A stretch of DNA of 64,000 bases from a bacterium (GTDB lineage Bacteria; Cyanobacteriota; Vampirovibrionia; Gastranaerophilales; Gastranaerophilaceae). The stretch is from assembly GCA_017536545.1 (NCBI GenBank), contig JAFXHF010000015.1, positions 1 to 64,000 of the forward strand. Reading direction: 5' to 3'. This document shows, in pieces, positions 27,291-37,119 of the stretch. A program made the position numbers and the translations under genes. Below the pieces are notes generated by a model. That model did not search any database and was not told the DNA's origin. It saw only the letters and a list, made by a program, of their open reading frames with translations. Position 1 is the stretch's first letter, and each line of letters starts with the position of its first letter.

Positions 27291-27929
27291 TTGAAAAAAT
27301 TATTACTATTCACTATTGCATTAGTGTTTATGTTATTCACACCAGTGCAGGCAGCAAATGTTAATACCGTAAAGGCTGCGATAGTAAAACATTCTATTGA
27401 AATGGGCGTAGATCCGGCAATTACTTTAAGTATTGCAAAAACAGAATCAGGTTTTAGACACGAAGCTAGATCATCACGTGGTGCAGTAGGTGTCTTTCAA
27501 CTTATGCCTTCAACAGCAAGAAGAATGGGCTTAAACCCATATTCTCTTGATGATAATATCAAGGGTGGGGTTATGTATTACAAATCTATGTATAAAATGT
27601 TTGGTTCAATGGAATTAGCTTTAGCAGCTTATAATGCTGGTCCAGGTAACGTAAAAAAATACAAAGCAATTCCTCCATTTACAGAAACAAAAAGATTTGT
27701 ATCTAAGATAATGGCTGATTATAGACATTTTAAGGCTAATCCGGATCCCGCAATGATTGCAGCTCAGTCTGTTCCATCATCAATTAAGGGGGCACAAGTG
27801 CTTGCAGCAACCCCAGCAAATGCTCCGTTGCCAATGGTTCAAATCGAACAGTCTAGAAACCTTAATGTAGAATTAGTGAAAGAAATTCCTGTAGAGGTCG
27901 AGGTTAAATCGCAATCAGTTGCAATATAA
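27291..27929 (+). CDS. Periplasmic lytic transglycosylase (SLT domain)
   Basis: Cleaves the MurNAc-GlcNAc bond of peptidoglycan. Translation probably starts at TTG 27291, 8 bp after AGAGGA, giving signal peptide KKLLLFTIALVFMLFTPVQA. The SLT domain spans about 25-145: SIAKTESGFRHEARSSRG holds the catalytic Glu, then GVFQLMPSTARRMG and LALAAYNAGPGNVKKY, the classic family motifs. A Pro/Ala/Val-rich tail follows with no second domain. It is preceded by its own promoter and long leader and closed by a terminator. Remodelling or insertion of an envelope machine such as the type IV pilus is possible. Confidence 0.88.
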   Translation: MKKLLLFTIALVFMLFTPVQAANVNTVKAAIVKHSIEMGVDPAITLSIAKTESGFRHEARSSRGAVGVFQLMPSTARRMGLNPYSLDDNIKGGVMYYKSMYKMFGSMELALAAYNAGPGNVKKYKAIPPFTETKRFVSKIMADYRHFKANPDPAMIAAQSVPSSIKGAQVLAATPANAPLPMVQIEQSRNLNVELVKEIPVEVEVKSQSVAI

Positions 27930-27948
27930 TTTTTGGTTATGAAAACAT

Positions 27949-27985
27949 AAAAGCGGGGTAGGAAATCATTCTTATTCCGCTTTTT
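27949..27985 (+). terminator. Rho-independent terminator after the transglycosylase gene
   Basis: AAAAGCGG (27949-27956) pairs with CCGCTTTT (27977-27984), with further imperfect pairing inside the hairpin and a T tract. Confidence 0.65.
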
Positions 27986-28131
27986 GTTTATAAAAATAAT
28001 CTATATTAATATTTGTAAAATTATTCACAAGGACTAGTTAAAAAGTATTATATTTTTTATCCGTTTGTGGTATATATAAATTGTACATAAATGAATTATA
28101 TTAAGTATAGTTCAGTAGATTGGAGGCTAAA

Positions 28132-29853
28132 ATGTCAGTAGGACAATTCGTTTTTATGTTACACAGTCATTTACCTTATTACAGAAAAGCTGGTATGTGG
28201 CCGTTCGGTGAAGAAAACCTTTATGAATGTATGGCAGAAACATATGTTCCACTTTTGAATGCAATTTCCGAATTGTATGATGAAGGTATTAAGGCAAAAT
28301 TAACTGTCGGCATTACTCCAATTTTGGCTGAACAGTTATATGACGAACACTTAAGACAAGGTTTTGTTGAATATTTGGATTCAAGAATTGAAAGTGTTGC
28401 TAAGGATTTAGAAAGATATCCAGATCCTGAAGTTCCACATTCTCAACACTTAAAATATTTGGCAAAATATTATTTTGATTGGTTTAACAATATCAAAAAT
28501 TCATTTGTGAATAAATACAATATGGATTTAATTTCAGCATTCAAAAAATTCCAAGATTTAGGATGTATCGAAATTACAACTTCAGGTGCTACTCACGGAT
28601 TTTCTCCATTATTAGCAACTGATAACAACTTAAATGCTCAATTTAAAGTTGGTTCAGATACAACAAAACGATTCTTTGGTAAAAAAGCAATTGGATGTTG
28701 GTTACCAGAATGTGCTTATAGACAAGGTTATGAATATGTTGGTAAAGATGGTGAAAAACACTGGAGACCAGCAATTGAATTAACTCTTCAAAATAATGAT
28801 ATTGAGTATTTCTTTACAGAATCTCACGTTATTGAAGGTGGAAACTCAATCGGTTGTCGTCGTGTAGTTGGTGTTTATGGAAACATTGAATACATTCCAC
28901 TTCCAGAAAGAGAACCAACTGGTTATGATACATATTCAGCATATTGGTTACCTGATGCACAAGTTGCTGTTATGGGTAGAAATGATAGGGCAGGTTACCA
29001 AGTATGGTCAGCTGCTGATGGTTACCCAGGTGATGGTTGCTTCAGAGAATTCCACAAAAAAGATGACAAATCAGGTATGAATTACTGGAGAATTACATCT
29101 CCAACAACTGATTTGGGCGATAAAATGCTTTATGATCCAGTTATTGCGTTGAACAAAATCAATGAAAACTCTGATCACTATACAACAATGTTGTATCATC
29201 AATTAAATGACTATAAAAAAGCTACTGGTAAAGAAGGCTTGATTATGGTTTCATTCGATACTGAATTATTTGGTCACTGGTGGTTTGAAGGTGTAGAATT
29301 TATCAAACAAGTTATCAGAAAATTCCACCAATATGTTCCGCAAGTTGATAGAATGACTGCAGGTGAATACTTGCATGCTCACCCACCAACAGAAGCTATT
29401 CAAATTCCTGAATCTTCTTGGGGTCAAGGTGGACACTTCTATGTATGGAATAACCACTTAACAGAATGGATGTGGCCAATTATCCACTCTTGTGAAAAAC
29501 GTATCACAGCAATTGCTGATAGATATCAAGAAATTCCAGAAGATAAATTGCTTCATAGAGCATTAAATCAATTAGCTAGAGAAAACTTGTTGTTACAAAG
29601 TTCAGATTGGCCGTTCTTGATTACAACATGGCAAGCTAAGGATTATGCGACTGACAGATTCAATGAACACGTTGAAAGATTTAGCTTTATTGCTGATATG
29701 ATTGATGCTGGTTCAATTGATGAAGCAAAATTGTCAGAATTAGAATCTATTGATAATTGCTTCTCTGAAATTGATTACAGAGTTTATGTATCAATTGAAG
29801 AAGGTGTAATCCCTCAACAATCTAAGAAATTAGCACCTTTGTACGTTGATTAA
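28132..29853 (+). CDS. GH57 1,4-alpha-glucan branching enzyme
   Basis: Introduces alpha-1,6 branches into glycogen. The 573 residues start MSVGQFVFMLHSHLPYYRKA, containing the GH57 HSHLPY motif. The nucleophile is E193 in WLPECAYR and the acid/base is D376 in SFDTELFGHWWFEG. SGATHGFSPLL is motif 2, and the C-terminal helical domain carries the DUF1957-type SSWGQGGHFYVWNNH and LLLQSSDWPFLITTWQAKDY. TGGAGG sits 6 bp before the ATG. Length and motif order match bacterial and archaeal GH57 branching enzymes rather than amylopullulanases. It partners functionally with GlgA at 10.8 kb. Confidence 0.9.
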   Translation: MSVGQFVFMLHSHLPYYRKAGMWPFGEENLYECMAETYVPLLNAISELYDEGIKAKLTVGITPILAEQLYDEHLRQGFVEYLDSRIESVAKDLERYPDPEVPHSQHLKYLAKYYFDWFNNIKNSFVNKYNMDLISAFKKFQDLGCIEITTSGATHGFSPLLATDNNLNAQFKVGSDTTKRFFGKKAIGCWLPECAYRQGYEYVGKDGEKHWRPAIELTLQNNDIEYFFTESHVIEGGNSIGCRRVVGVYGNIEYIPLPEREPTGYDTYSAYWLPDAQVAVMGRNDRAGYQVWSAADGYPGDGCFREFHKKDDKSGMNYWRITSPTTDLGDKMLYDPVIALNKINENSDHYTTMLYHQLNDYKKATGKEGLIMVSFDTELFGHWWFEGVEFIKQVIRKFHQYVPQVDRMTAGEYLHAHPPTEAIQIPESSWGQGGHFYVWNNHLTEWMWPIIHSCEKRITAIADRYQEIPEDKLLHRALNQLARENLLLQSSDWPFLITTWQAKDYATDRFNEHVERFSFIADMIDAGSIDEAKLSELESIDNCFSEIDYRVYVSIEEGVIPQQSKKLAPLYVD

Positions 29854-29880
29854 TAAAAAGTTTTTACAATTCAATTTTTG

Positions 29881-29911
29881 GCCTTAGTCCCCCGACTGAG
29901 GCTTTTTTTTG
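29881..29911 (+). terminator. Terminator of the GH57 gene, overlapping the end of the convergent gene
   Basis: GCCTTAGTC (29881-29889) pairs with GACTGAGGC (29894-29902; one G-T pair), followed by eight T. The last codons and stop of the convergent minus-strand gene lie inside this hairpin. Confidence 0.8.
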
Positions 29912-30711
29912 TTTCCTTGCATAAATCCTCTAGATTTGTTTTTGAATATGAATGGATGGTACTTGTCTTTTACTTTTGCCATTGCAAAATCAGAGAGCTC
30001 TACAACATACGCAGGTTCGTATTTAAAGACTTCATCAGGGTCAAGTTTGAAAAAGTGAGAAAATTCGTTGCGATAGAACCTTTCCATGTCTTTCGCAAAA
30101 CCAGCTTTATTAAGCCAAGGGTCAATGAATATAGTATGTTTTGTTGGCTTCCCAGTAAAAATTGAACCATCTTTATTGTACACACATATTAAGTGGTCAA
30201 GGTCTGTCCATTCAGTAATTGGTGTTCTTAATAGTCCTTTATTAAGTGAAGCGCAACAAGCGTTTTGAATGCCATTCATTTTTAAAATTAATTCAGCTAT
30301 CATTGCCATTTCGGAACAATTGCCAAATTTTAGCCTTTCCATCAAATAAAGACTTTCAAATATTTTGTTCCCGCGTCCCATGAGACTTTCTGCACTAAAT
30401 CTTTTTATTGCATAACGTTCCAAAGTTTCTTTAAAAGATAACAATTGTTTTGCTAATTTTGATGTTTTATCTTTTGGTTTGTAACTTTCAAGAATTTCAT
30501 ATACATCGGTAAGATTTTGTGGAGTTTTTTCATAGTTTATGTTACTTCTATTTTGTTTTAGAAGATTAATTAATCTAACCTGTTGTTTAGATGACGAAAA
30601 ATGGGGGAAAGTATGATTTATGGTGCGGCAAACCCATTCTGCATCACGAATTTCTGGGCATCGTGCGGTAAAGTTTGGGGTATATTGAGATTGATTTATA
30701 GGTGTAATCAT
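29884..30711 (-). CDS. Transglutaminase/papain-like Cys-His-Asp protein with N-terminal tag
   Basis: A 275-residue protein of unassigned family. FGNCSEMAMIAELILKMNG (C132), DHLICVYN (H173) and FIDPWL (D197) appear in the order and context of the transglutaminase-like/papain-like triad (GxCxExA, H, DP). Such folds include proteases, amidases and bacterial effectors. There is no signal peptide. MITPINQSQYTPNFTARCPE carries the tag P12-N-F-T-A16. I start at ATG 30711; upstream codons to 30747 look like a chance extension. The C-terminus is basic (KNKSRGFMQGNKKKPQ). Catalysis and substrate are unproven. Confidence 0.6.
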   Translation of the reverse strand: MITPINQSQYTPNFTARCPEIRDAEWVCRTINHTFPHFSSSKQQVRLINLLKQNRSNINYEKTPQNLTDVYEILESYKPKDKTSKLAKQLLSFKETLERYAIKRFSAESLMGRGNKIFESLYLMERLKFGNCSEMAMIAELILKMNGIQNACCASLNKGLLRTPITEWTDLDHLICVYNKDGSIFTGKPTKHTIFIDPWLNKAGFAKDMERFYRNEFSHFFKLDPDEVFKYEPAYVVELSDFAMAKVKDKYHPFIFKNKSRGFMQGNKKKPQSGD

Positions 30712-30776
30712 ATGGTTAATAAAAAGGGTAAAAAATAAATTTGCCAAAAATTTTTAATAAATTTTGAAAAAAGTTG

Positions 30777-30804
30777 TTGCAATTTATTTTTCAGCAAATA
30801 TAAT
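30777..30804 (+). promoter_or_regulatory. tRNA-Asp promoter
   Basis: TTGCAA (30777-30782), a 16-bp spacer and perfect TATAAT (30799-30804) lie 22 bp before the tRNA. Confidence 0.65.
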
Positions 30805-30825
30805 AAAGAAGTAACCAAAATTTGT

Positions 30826-30903
30826 GGGAGCGTAGCTCAGTTTGGTTAGAGCGCATGCCTGTCACGCATGAGGTCGCGAGTTCGAGCCTCGTCGTTCCCG
30901 CCA
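30826..30903 (+). tRNA. tRNA-Asp (GTC), CCA encoded
   Basis: The acceptor GGGAGCG pairs with CGTTCCC; the D-stem GCTC/GAGC, the anticodon loop CTGTCAC with anticodon GTC, and the T-arm GTTCGAGCC are all present. Discriminator G30900 and a genomic CCA (30901-30903) follow. A terminator lies just downstream, and the last bases of the tRNA are duplicated 153 bp downstream. Confidence 0.95.
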
Positions 30904-31061
30904 TTTAATTAAGAGTCCGTAAGGGCTCTTTTTTAGTATGTGGAATAATAGAGGCGAGAACTACAGAACGAAGTTCTGTCAGTGAGACCCTCGTGACCAA
31001 TGCTCTTAACGAGCTTGCGAGTTTAGAGCAGAGGTTCCTACTTGGCGTTCCCGCCATTTAA
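30893..31061. repeat. 16-bp duplication of the tRNA-Asp 3' end flanking a short GC-rich spacer
   Basis: CGTTCCCGCCATTTAA occurs at 30893-30908 (tRNA 3' end) and again at 31046-31061. The intervening segment after the tRNA terminator (30935-31045) is GC-richer than the surroundings. It contains the hairpin ACAGAAC-gaa-GTTCTGT and a second imperfect palindrome around 30998-31027. Each repeat copy is followed by its own terminator. This resembles att sites at a tRNA or a decayed second tRNA copy; no integrase is within the segment. Confidence 0.6.
30911..30934 (+). terminator. Terminator of tRNA-Asp
   Basis: AAGAGTCC (30911-30918), loop GTAA, GGGCTCTT (30923-30930) with one wobble pair, then a T run. 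Confidence 0.8.
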
Positions 31062-31069
31062 CAAAAGTA

Positions 31070-31098
31070 AAGTCCGCTTGTCGGGCTTATTTTTTTTG
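31070..31098 (+). terminator. Second terminator after the duplicated tRNA end
   Basis: AAGTCCG (31070-31076) pairs with CGGGCTT (31082-31088; one wobble), then ATTTTTTTT. It mirrors the terminator behind the intact tRNA. Confidence 0.6.
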
Positions 31099-31127
31099 TT
31101 AAAATATGAGAATAAATAGGTTTTGAG

Positions 31128-31493
31128 ATGAACAAAAAACAGCTTATTAAAAGATGTCTGATTGATGAAGATGCGATTGAAACTTATCCTTTTGCAGATG
31201 ATAAGTACGAAAACACGCCGATTTTGCGTCATAAATCTAATAACAAATGGTTTGGTGTGGTTTTTGAACAAGACGGCAAACTTTTTATTAATCTTAAAGC
31301 AGAACCAGAAACAATTTTCATTTTAAAGGAGCAATATCCAGAGAGCGTTCTTCCTGCTTGGCATATGAATAAAACGCATTGGTGCAAAGTTGATGTGAAT
31401 AATATTGAGCCTGCCGTTTTAGACGCAATCATCCGAAAAAGCTTTGATATAACCGCACCAAAACGTAAGAAACGAGTTAAAAATATTAAATAA
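31128..31493 (+). CDS. MmcQ/YjbR family protein
   Basis: A 121-residue protein of the MmcQ/YjbR (DUF419) family, a double-wing fold sometimes called DNA-binding; its cellular role is not firmly known. Family landmarks are the N-terminal AIETYPFADD, HKSNNKWFGVVFE and NLKAEPE, and the C-terminal VLPAWHMNKTHWCKVDVN followed by a helix. The basic tail KRKKRVKNIK is extra. A GAGATG context gives a weak start. It begins a run of three small genes (MmcQ, flavodoxin-like, Ogt) of apparently less AT-biased codon use than their neighbours. Confidence 0.82.
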   Translation: MNKKQLIKRCLIDEDAIETYPFADDKYENTPILRHKSNNKWFGVVFEQDGKLFINLKAEPETIFILKEQYPESVLPAWHMNKTHWCKVDVNNIEPAVLDAIIRKSFDITAPKRKKRVKNIK

Positions 31494-31504
31494 AGGAGTT
31501 TATT

Positions 31505-32038
31505 ATGAAAAAAGTTTTGATATTATCAGGTAGCCCTAGAAAAGGCGGAAATTCAGATACACTTTGCGACGAGTTTATGAAAGGCGCTATTGAAGCCGGA
31601 AACGAGGTTGAAAAAATATTCGTTGCAGGGAAGAATATCGGCTATTGCAAGGCTTGCTACGCTTGCAAAGATACAAAAGTTTGCGTAATTAAAGACGATA
31701 TGGCTGAAGTTTTGCAAAAAATGCTTGATGCTGATGTAATTGTGCTTTCAAGCCCTGTTTATTTTTATTCAATTTCTGCACAACTAAAGGCTGTAATCGA
31801 TAGAACTGTCGCTCGTTGGTTGGAGTTTAGGGATAAAGAATTTTATTATATTATGACTGCGGCAGAGGATGAAAAACACACAATGGATTGCACTTTAGGG
31901 TGCTTTAGAGGCTTGGCTGCGTGCCTTGAAGGTTCAAAAGAAATGGGTGTAATTTACGCAAAAGGCGTTTACGAACGTGGCGAAATCGATGACACAAAAT
32001 TTATAACAGAAGCCTATGAAATGGGCAAAGGTGTTTAA
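31505..32038 (+). CDS. Flavodoxin-family FMN reductase
   Basis: A 177-residue flavoprotein, probably an NAD(P)H-dependent FMN reductase or iron-sulfur flavoprotein relative. The FMN phosphate loop is SGSPRKGGNSDTL (9-21), with CKACYACKDTKVCVIKDDM in the middle (a cysteine-bearing loop typical of this family) and SSPVYFYSISAQLKAVIDRT forming the flavin-ring contact. AAAGGAG sits 8 bp before the ATG. It lies 11 bp behind the MmcQ-like gene. The electron partner is unknown. Confidence 0.88.
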   Translation: MKKVLILSGSPRKGGNSDTLCDEFMKGAIEAGNEVEKIFVAGKNIGYCKACYACKDTKVCVIKDDMAEVLQKMLDADVIVLSSPVYFYSISAQLKAVIDRTVARWLEFRDKEFYYIMTAAEDEKHTMDCTLGCFRGLAACLEGSKEMGVIYAKGVYERGEIDDTKFITEAYEMGKGV

Positions 32039-32087
32039 AAAACTTTTAAAAGCAATTTAACAAGCGTTTAAAAGATGTTTAAAAATT

Positions 32088-32561
32088 ATGACAGAAAAAT
32101 TTTACTACAAGTCACCAATTGGGATATTAGAAATTGAGCTTAGAAACGATACTATTCAAAGGCTTAGAGTTGTTGAAAGCTGCTCAAAAATTTCCGAGCG
32201 GACTGGATATTTTGCAGAAGTAGTAAAACAACTTGATGAATATTTTGCAGGGAAAAGAACTAAATTTGAATTAAATATCTATCCAAAAGGAACTGAATTT
32301 CAGAAAAAAGTTTGGGCAGAATTACTAAAAATCTCTTATGGAAAAACTAAATCTTATCAAGAAATCGCTGAAGCGATTGGGAAACCTAGTGCACAAAGAG
32401 CTGTTGGCTCAGCGTGCAATAAAAATCCAATTTTACTCATAATTCCTTGCCATAGAGTGGTCTCAAAAACCGGCAAATTCACAGGTTTCGCTTGTGGCGT
32501 TGATAGAAAAGAACAACTTTTGAAATTGGAAGCTAATCGATGCTTTCAGGATAATTTATAA
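32088..32561 (+). CDS. ogt: Methylated-DNA-protein cysteine methyltransferase
   Basis: Repairs O6-alkylguanine by irreversible transfer of the alkyl group to its own cysteine. The 157 residues carry the catalytic IPCHRVV, the helix-turn-helix SYQEIAEAIGKPSAQRAVGS with the arginine finger, the Asn hinge (ACNKNP), and the C-terminal GVDRKEQLLKLE. A small N-terminal ribonuclease-like domain is present, as in Ogt. The last 29 bp overlap, on the other strand, a broken small gene. It lies 49 bp after the flavodoxin-like gene. Confidence 0.92.
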   Translation: MTEKFYYKSPIGILEIELRNDTIQRLRVVESCSKISERTGYFAEVVKQLDEYFAGKRTKFELNIYPKGTEFQKKVWAELLKISYGKTKSYQEIAEAIGKPSAQRAVGSACNKNPILLIIPCHRVVSKTGKFTGFACGVDRKEQLLKLEANRCFQDNL

Positions 32562-32748
32562 AAAATGCATTAACTTGGTCTGCATCACGACGAAGATTTT
32601 TTACAATTGGTGCGAGGTTATAAAGTTCTTCATATTCCTTTTGTTATGAGCAAAAATAATCAATCACAACTGCTGTGTTGTAGATGTTTTCAGCATATCG
32701 TTCTAGTTTTTTAAAATCTTTTCTTTTAATAACAAATCTTTCTTCCAT
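32533..32748 (-). pseudogene. Small gene interrupted by one in-frame TAA
   Basis: Starting at ATG 32748, behind a strong AAAAGGAGG site, the frame reads MEERFVIKRKDFKKLERYAE onward for 34 codons. It meets TAA, then continues in the same frame for 36 more codons (KEYEELYNLAPIVKNLRRDA) to TAG at 32533. The two halves together make a natural helical protein of about 70 residues, so a point mutation has probably broken one gene. Its 3' end overlaps the ogt 3' end. It sits at the edge of the restriction island. Family not recognised. Confidence 0.55.
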
Positions 32749-32831
32749 ACACAACCTCCTTTTAGGTTGTGTTATTCATCACTCAAAAAAAATAAATAGC
32801 AAGTTTTTAGTAAAAATATCTTGCATGATGA

Positions 32832-35800
32832 TTAAGATATTCCGCCAATACCTTTAAATTTATCAATGAATTTAGATATTTTTTTAAATACACTTTGCTT
32901 CTTCGTTAAATATAAAGGATTGAGGGGACTCATCTTTGGTAAAATTTCATTTAATTCTGTTCCATTTTCACTGGCATATTCTTTTTTTAAAGAAGACATT
33001 ATATAACGTTGTGCTGCATCATTATTTAAATTCTCTTCTTGAATTAATGCTTTAATTTCTTCAGTTTGTTTTTGTTGAGCATATTTAAAAAATGCCTGAA
33101 TAATACTCACTTTATCCTCAATATTATCTAAATTTGTTTCATTTATAAATTCAATAACTAAACTTTCCTTAGCTCTATTGCCAATACTAGAACGTATTAA
33201 TCTACGAACATCTTCCACTAAAGACTGTTTATCTTTTTTAGTTTTATTAGCTTCAAATATTAGCTCGAGAATATAATCCAAGTTAATTTCTTGCGATTTG
33301 AGCAAATCAATTTCAAATACAACATCATTCCAATTAATATCAGATTCGACATCTTCATTATTTCGTTGTTGCCTTCGCCATTCACATATATCATTATATG
33401 TTGATTTATAATCTTGTATAATCCTGTCAGAAAGTGGCTTTATTTGTTTCATTGCTTCTATTTGAGCATCATCTAAATAGTATTTTAATTTAAATTCATT
33501 AAGAGCTTCTTCATTTGATACGTCTATTTCTTGCATAGCTTTTAAACTTGTAAATTCATCAAAATTTTGTAAAATATTTTCTACACGAAGATATTCTCCA
33601 AATAATTTAACAAAATTCTTTTTATCACTTTCTGTTTCAATGGCTTGAGGATTTGGATATGTATTTTCAAGTTCGTTTATTAACTCAATATAACCTTTGC
33701 GAGCTCTACCAGTTATTATATCTTTAAAGCCTTGCATATATTCATTATAACTTTTTTCAAGTACCACGTGCTTTGTATTTGAATCTCCAAATAATTTGAT
33801 TGCATCTATAGTTGGTTTTTCTAAATCTCTAAAAGTTATAATATTTCCAAATGATTTTGTCGCATCATAAATTCTATTAGTTCTAGAATATGCCTGAATA
33901 AGACCATGATACCTTAAATTTTTATCAACAAATAATGTGTTTAATGTTTGCGCATCAAATCCTGTCAAAAACATTCCGACGACTATAATTAAATCAATTT
34001 CTTGGCTTTTTACTCGTTTAGACAAGTCTCTATAATAGTTTTGAAAAGATTTGCCATCAACACCGTAATTAGTTTTAAATAAAAAATTATAATCATCAAT
34101 GGCAGATTTTAAAAATTCTTTTGAACTACTATCCAATGCTGTTGGTTCAAATGTTTCATCTTGTATTTCTCCAATTGCATTTTGTTCTTCATTAGGAGCA
34201 AAAGAAAAAATTGTAGCAATTTTAATTGGCTTTTCTAAATCTTTTTGTAATTTTTTAAAATATTCATAATATAATTTTGCTGCTTCTACACTACTTACTG
34301 CAAACATTGCATTAAATCCTTTGCCTCCAACTTGTTGTCTATGGGTCTTTTTGTTAAAGTTATTTAAAATATATTGCGTAATTTCTTTTATGCGTTCAGG
34401 ATGTAAAAACGCTTTTTTGTTTTCTGCTGCTGATAATTTTTTTTCGTCCTGTTCTTTTTCATATTTGTGAAATTTTGGACGAACATTATTATAATCTACT
34501 TTGAATTTTAATACTTTTTCATCTCTAATTGCGTCAGTAATAACATAAGAATGAAGTTCCCTACCAAAAACACTTGCAGTTGTTTCGCTACCTAGAGCAT
34601 TTTCTGGGAAAATAGGAGTTCCAGTAAATCCAAATTGATAAAACTTTTTAAATTTTTTCTTTAAATTTTTTTGAGCTTCTCCGAATTGTGAACGATGAGC
34701 CTCATCAAATATAAAAACGACTTGTTTGTCATAAATATCTAAATCATTTTCACATTTCATTAAATTATTTAATTTTTGAATTGTTGTTACAACAATTTTA
34801 TTATCATCTTTTTCTAAATTTCTTTTTAAACCGGCAGTGTTATCTGAACCATTTACACTATCCGGAGAAAATCGTTGATACTCTTTCATCGTTTGAAAAT
34901 CTAAATCTTTTCTATCAACAACAAATAAAACCTTATCAATAAAATCAAGTTCAGTTGCTAATCTTGCAGCTTTAAAACTGGTTAATGTTTTACCTGAACC
35001 TGTAGTATGCCAAATATATCCACCACTTTCAGCTTTGTTCCATTTTTTTGCTTCGTATGAACTTTTTATTTTCCATAAAATACGTTCTGTTGCTGCAATT
35101 TGATATGGTCTCATTATTAATAATGTATTATTGGTGTCAAAAACGCAGTATTTTAAAAGAATACTTAATAATGTATTTTTTTGAAAAAATGTTGCAGTAA
35201 AATCTTTTAAGTCTTTTATCAAAGAGTTATCAGATTTTGCCCAATTCATTGTAAAATCAAAACTGTTTTTATCACGTTTTGTTGTATTTGCAAAATAACG
35301 AGTATTTGTGCCATTTGAAATAACAAACATTTGCAAATATTTGTATAATGAATTTTCTGAATTAAAACTTTCCTTGCTGTATCTATGAATTTGATTAAAA
35401 GCTTCGCTAATAGCGACACCTCTCTTTTTTAACTCAATTTGAACTAATGGTAAGCCATTAACAAGAATTGTTACATCATAACGATTAGATTGTGTACCAG
35501 TTTGTTCAAACTGGTTGATAACTTGAACTTTATTTCTAATAATATTTTTTTTATCAAACAAATATATATTTTCAATATGACCATCATCAAAAACAAAATC
35601 ATAAATATAATCATCGTGAACTTTTCGTGTTTTTTCTATTATAGAATCATTTGCTTTATCAATATATTCACTACAAAAACGCATCCATTCATCGTTTGAA
35701 AAAGTTGTTTTATTTAAATTTTCAATTTGAGTTCTTAAATTATTCAACATACTTTCTGTTGAATCAATGTCTTTTCTATATTCATATCCTTGATTTATCA

Positions 35801-35930
35801 AATCGTTTATAAGTTCTTTTTCCAGTTCTGCTTCAGTTTGATATGATTCTGAAGAATTAATAATATTTGTATATTTATCTAATACGATAAAATTATTAGA
35901 TTCTATAATTGGAGTTATATTATTGGGCAT
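32832..35930 (-). CDS. hsdR: Type I restriction enzyme, R subunit (HsdR)
   Basis: The motor and nuclease subunit: it translocates DNA and cuts away from the recognition site. The 1032 residues contain the PD-(D/E)xK nuclease ([20 protein letters not shown], with D and E-x-K). The SF2 helicase motifs are [16 protein letters not shown] (Walker A), [13 protein letters not shown] (DEAH box), GFTGTPI and [20 protein letters not shown]. The C-terminal helical region (from about 770) binds the methylase. The ATG overlaps the prrC stop by 11 bp and is preceded by GGAGG. It is the last gene of the island and looks intact. Confidence 0.95.
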   Translation of the reverse strand: MPNNITPIIESNNFIVLDKYTNIINSSESYQTEAELEKELINDLINQGYEYRKDIDSTESMLNNLRTQIENLNKTTFSNDEWMRFCSEYIDKANDSIIEKTRKVHDDYIYDFVFDDGHIENIYLFDKKNIIRNKVQVINQFEQTGTQSNRYDVTILVNGLPLVQIELKKRGVAISEAFNQIHRYSKESFNSENSLYKYLQMFVISNGTNTRYFANTTKRDKNSFDFTMNWAKSDNSLIKDLKDFTATFFQKNTLLSILLKYCVFDTNNTLLIMRPYQIAATERILWKIKSSYEAKKWNKAESGGYIWHTTGSGKTLTSFKAARLATELDFIDKVLFVVDRKDLDFQTMKEYQRFSPDSVNGSDNTAGLKRNLEKDDNKIVVTTIQKLNNLMKCENDLDIYDKQVVFIFDEAHRSQFGEAQKNLKKKFKKFYQFGFTGTPIFPENALGSETTASVFGRELHSYVITDAIRDEKVLKFKVDYNNVRPKFHKYEKEQDEKKLSAAENKKAFLHPERIKEITQYILNNFNKKTHRQQVGGKGFNAMFAVSSVEAAKLYYEYFKKLQKDLEKPIKIATIFSFAPNEEQNAIGEIQDETFEPTALDSSSKEFLKSAIDDYNFLFKTNYGVDGKSFQNYYRDLSKRVKSQEIDLIIVVGMFLTGFDAQTLNTLFVDKNLRYHGLIQAYSRTNRIYDATKSFGNIITFRDLEKPTIDAIKLFGDSNTKHVVLEKSYNEYMQGFKDIITGRARKGYIELINELENTYPNPQAIETESDKKNFVKLFGEYLRVENILQNFDEFTSLKAMQEIDVSNEEALNEFKLKYYLDDAQIEAMKQIKPLSDRIIQDYKSTYNDICEWRRQQRNNEDVESDINWNDVVFEIDLLKSQEINLDYILELIFEANKTKKDKQSLVEDVRRLIRSSIGNRAKESLVIEFINETNLDNIEDKVSIIQAFFKYAQQKQTEEIKALIQEENLNNDAAQRYIMSSLKKEYASENGTELNEILPKMSPLNPLYLTKKQSVFKKISKFIDKFKGIGGIS

Positions 35931-37119
35931 TACTTTCCTCCCTTTGCGTTTTTGAATTATCTGTTATTTTTATATTATAAATTTCATTAACTTTTTTTAT
36001 TAAATATTCTAAAACTCTTTTATCACTATCATTAATTATATAAGTTTCTTCTGCGGAATGTTTAGAATGGCTTGAAATATTTATAATACGTGATTCATAT
36101 GGATTTATTTTATTATCCTCATTTTTAGGCAAAAGATCTGTCCAATTTTCTTTACCTAAAAATGTTGATGTTTTTTCTAAAATATTTCTTAAATAATTAA
36201 AATGGCATTTATAAATTACTCCTGTCTCAATCGCTTTTTCTATTTCGTTTTTTAAAAATAAATGATAAGAAAATGGGGAGTCATTATTTTGTTCCATCAA
36301 TTCAAAAGTTCCACTTTCATTTTTATTTAAAATATATTTTTTAAATTTATCTTGTTTAAACTCGTTATATAAAACGTTATAAAATAATGGATTGTGAGTT
36401 GTAATTATAAATTTTAATTCTGATTTACTTGATTTTATTAATCTAGCTAAATCAACAGCAAGTTCAATTAAATGATTTTCATCCAATGATGTAACAGGAT
36501 CATCGATAAAAATGTATTCTAAATCATTAAATTGGTCAGATTCTCTTTCTTCTACTTCTGAAATATTTAATTCCTCAATTACTTGTTCAAATATGCTATA
36601 AAATACACACCAAATAAATAGACTTTCCTCTCCCTTTGATATTTTTATATTATTAGAACTTGTATCATCACCTTTTTTATAAGAAAACGTAACTTCATTA
36701 CCTTCTGGATTAAACAATGGCATTAATTTGTTATTATTGACATAGTGTTGAAATTTTTCAATAATTGCATTCCCTTTTCCTTGGTCTTTTAATATCCAAT
36801 TTGTAAAATTATTATTTTGTATTTTTAATTTGGGCTCTGCATTATTTTCTATATCATTATCCCAATAGAACAAATCTTCAGTATATGCACTATAATATAA
36901 GAACTTTCGTTTTTCTTGTTCCTTATCTTCTGTTTCCTCAGAAGTATTTAAATAATTAGATACCAATTTCTGAAACTCTTTTGAAAGTCTTGTCTTGCCA
37001 GTTCCATTAAATGCATATATGAGCTGGATTGTTATTTCATACTCACTTGATTCTTTCCTTTTTGTTTTCCCTTTTTTATCCTTTAAATTTTTTGCAATTT
37101 GCTCTAATGTTTCTGACAT
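35920..37119 (-). CDS. prrC: PrrC-type tRNA anticodon nuclease
   Basis: PrrC is a latent tRNA-Lys anticodon nuclease held silent by a type IC restriction enzyme and released when a phage disables that enzyme (known for E. coli EcoprrI). The 399 residues contain [19 protein letters not shown] (Walker A, K42), [15 protein letters not shown], the ABC signature SKGEES (160-165) and Walker [16 protein letters not shown]. The C-terminal nuclease residues R310 and E314 ([13 protein letters not shown]) and H350 (INISSHS) match the known Arg-Glu-His triad. Start chosen at 37119, overlapping the hsdS TAA by one base. The gene order hsdM-hsdS-prrC-hsdR matches the prr locus. Confidence 0.9.
   Translation of the reverse strand: MSETLEQIAKNLKDKKGKTKRKESSEYEITIQLIYAFNGTGKTRLSKEFQKLVSNYLNTSEETEDKEQEKRKFLYYSAYTEDLFYWDNDIENNAEPKLKIQNNNFTNWILKDQGKGNAIIEKFQHYVNNNKLMPLFNPEGNEVTFSYKKGDDTSSNNIKISKGEESLFIWCVFYSIFEQVIEELNISEVEERESDQFNDLEYIFIDDPVTSLDENHLIELAVDLARLIKSSKSELKFIITTHNPLFYNVLYNEFKQDKFKKYILNKNESGTFELMEQNNDSPFSYHLFLKNEIEKAIETGVIYKCHFNYLRNILEKTSTFLGKENWTDLLPKNEDNKINPYESRIINISSHSKHSAEETYIINDSDKRVLEYLIKKVNEIYNIKITDNSKTQREESNAQ

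Noticed and set aside
32640-32660. The in-frame TAA read as a recoded codon or alternative genetic code
   Set aside because: All other genes in the window use TAA as a normal stop, so a simple nonsense mutation is far more likely.
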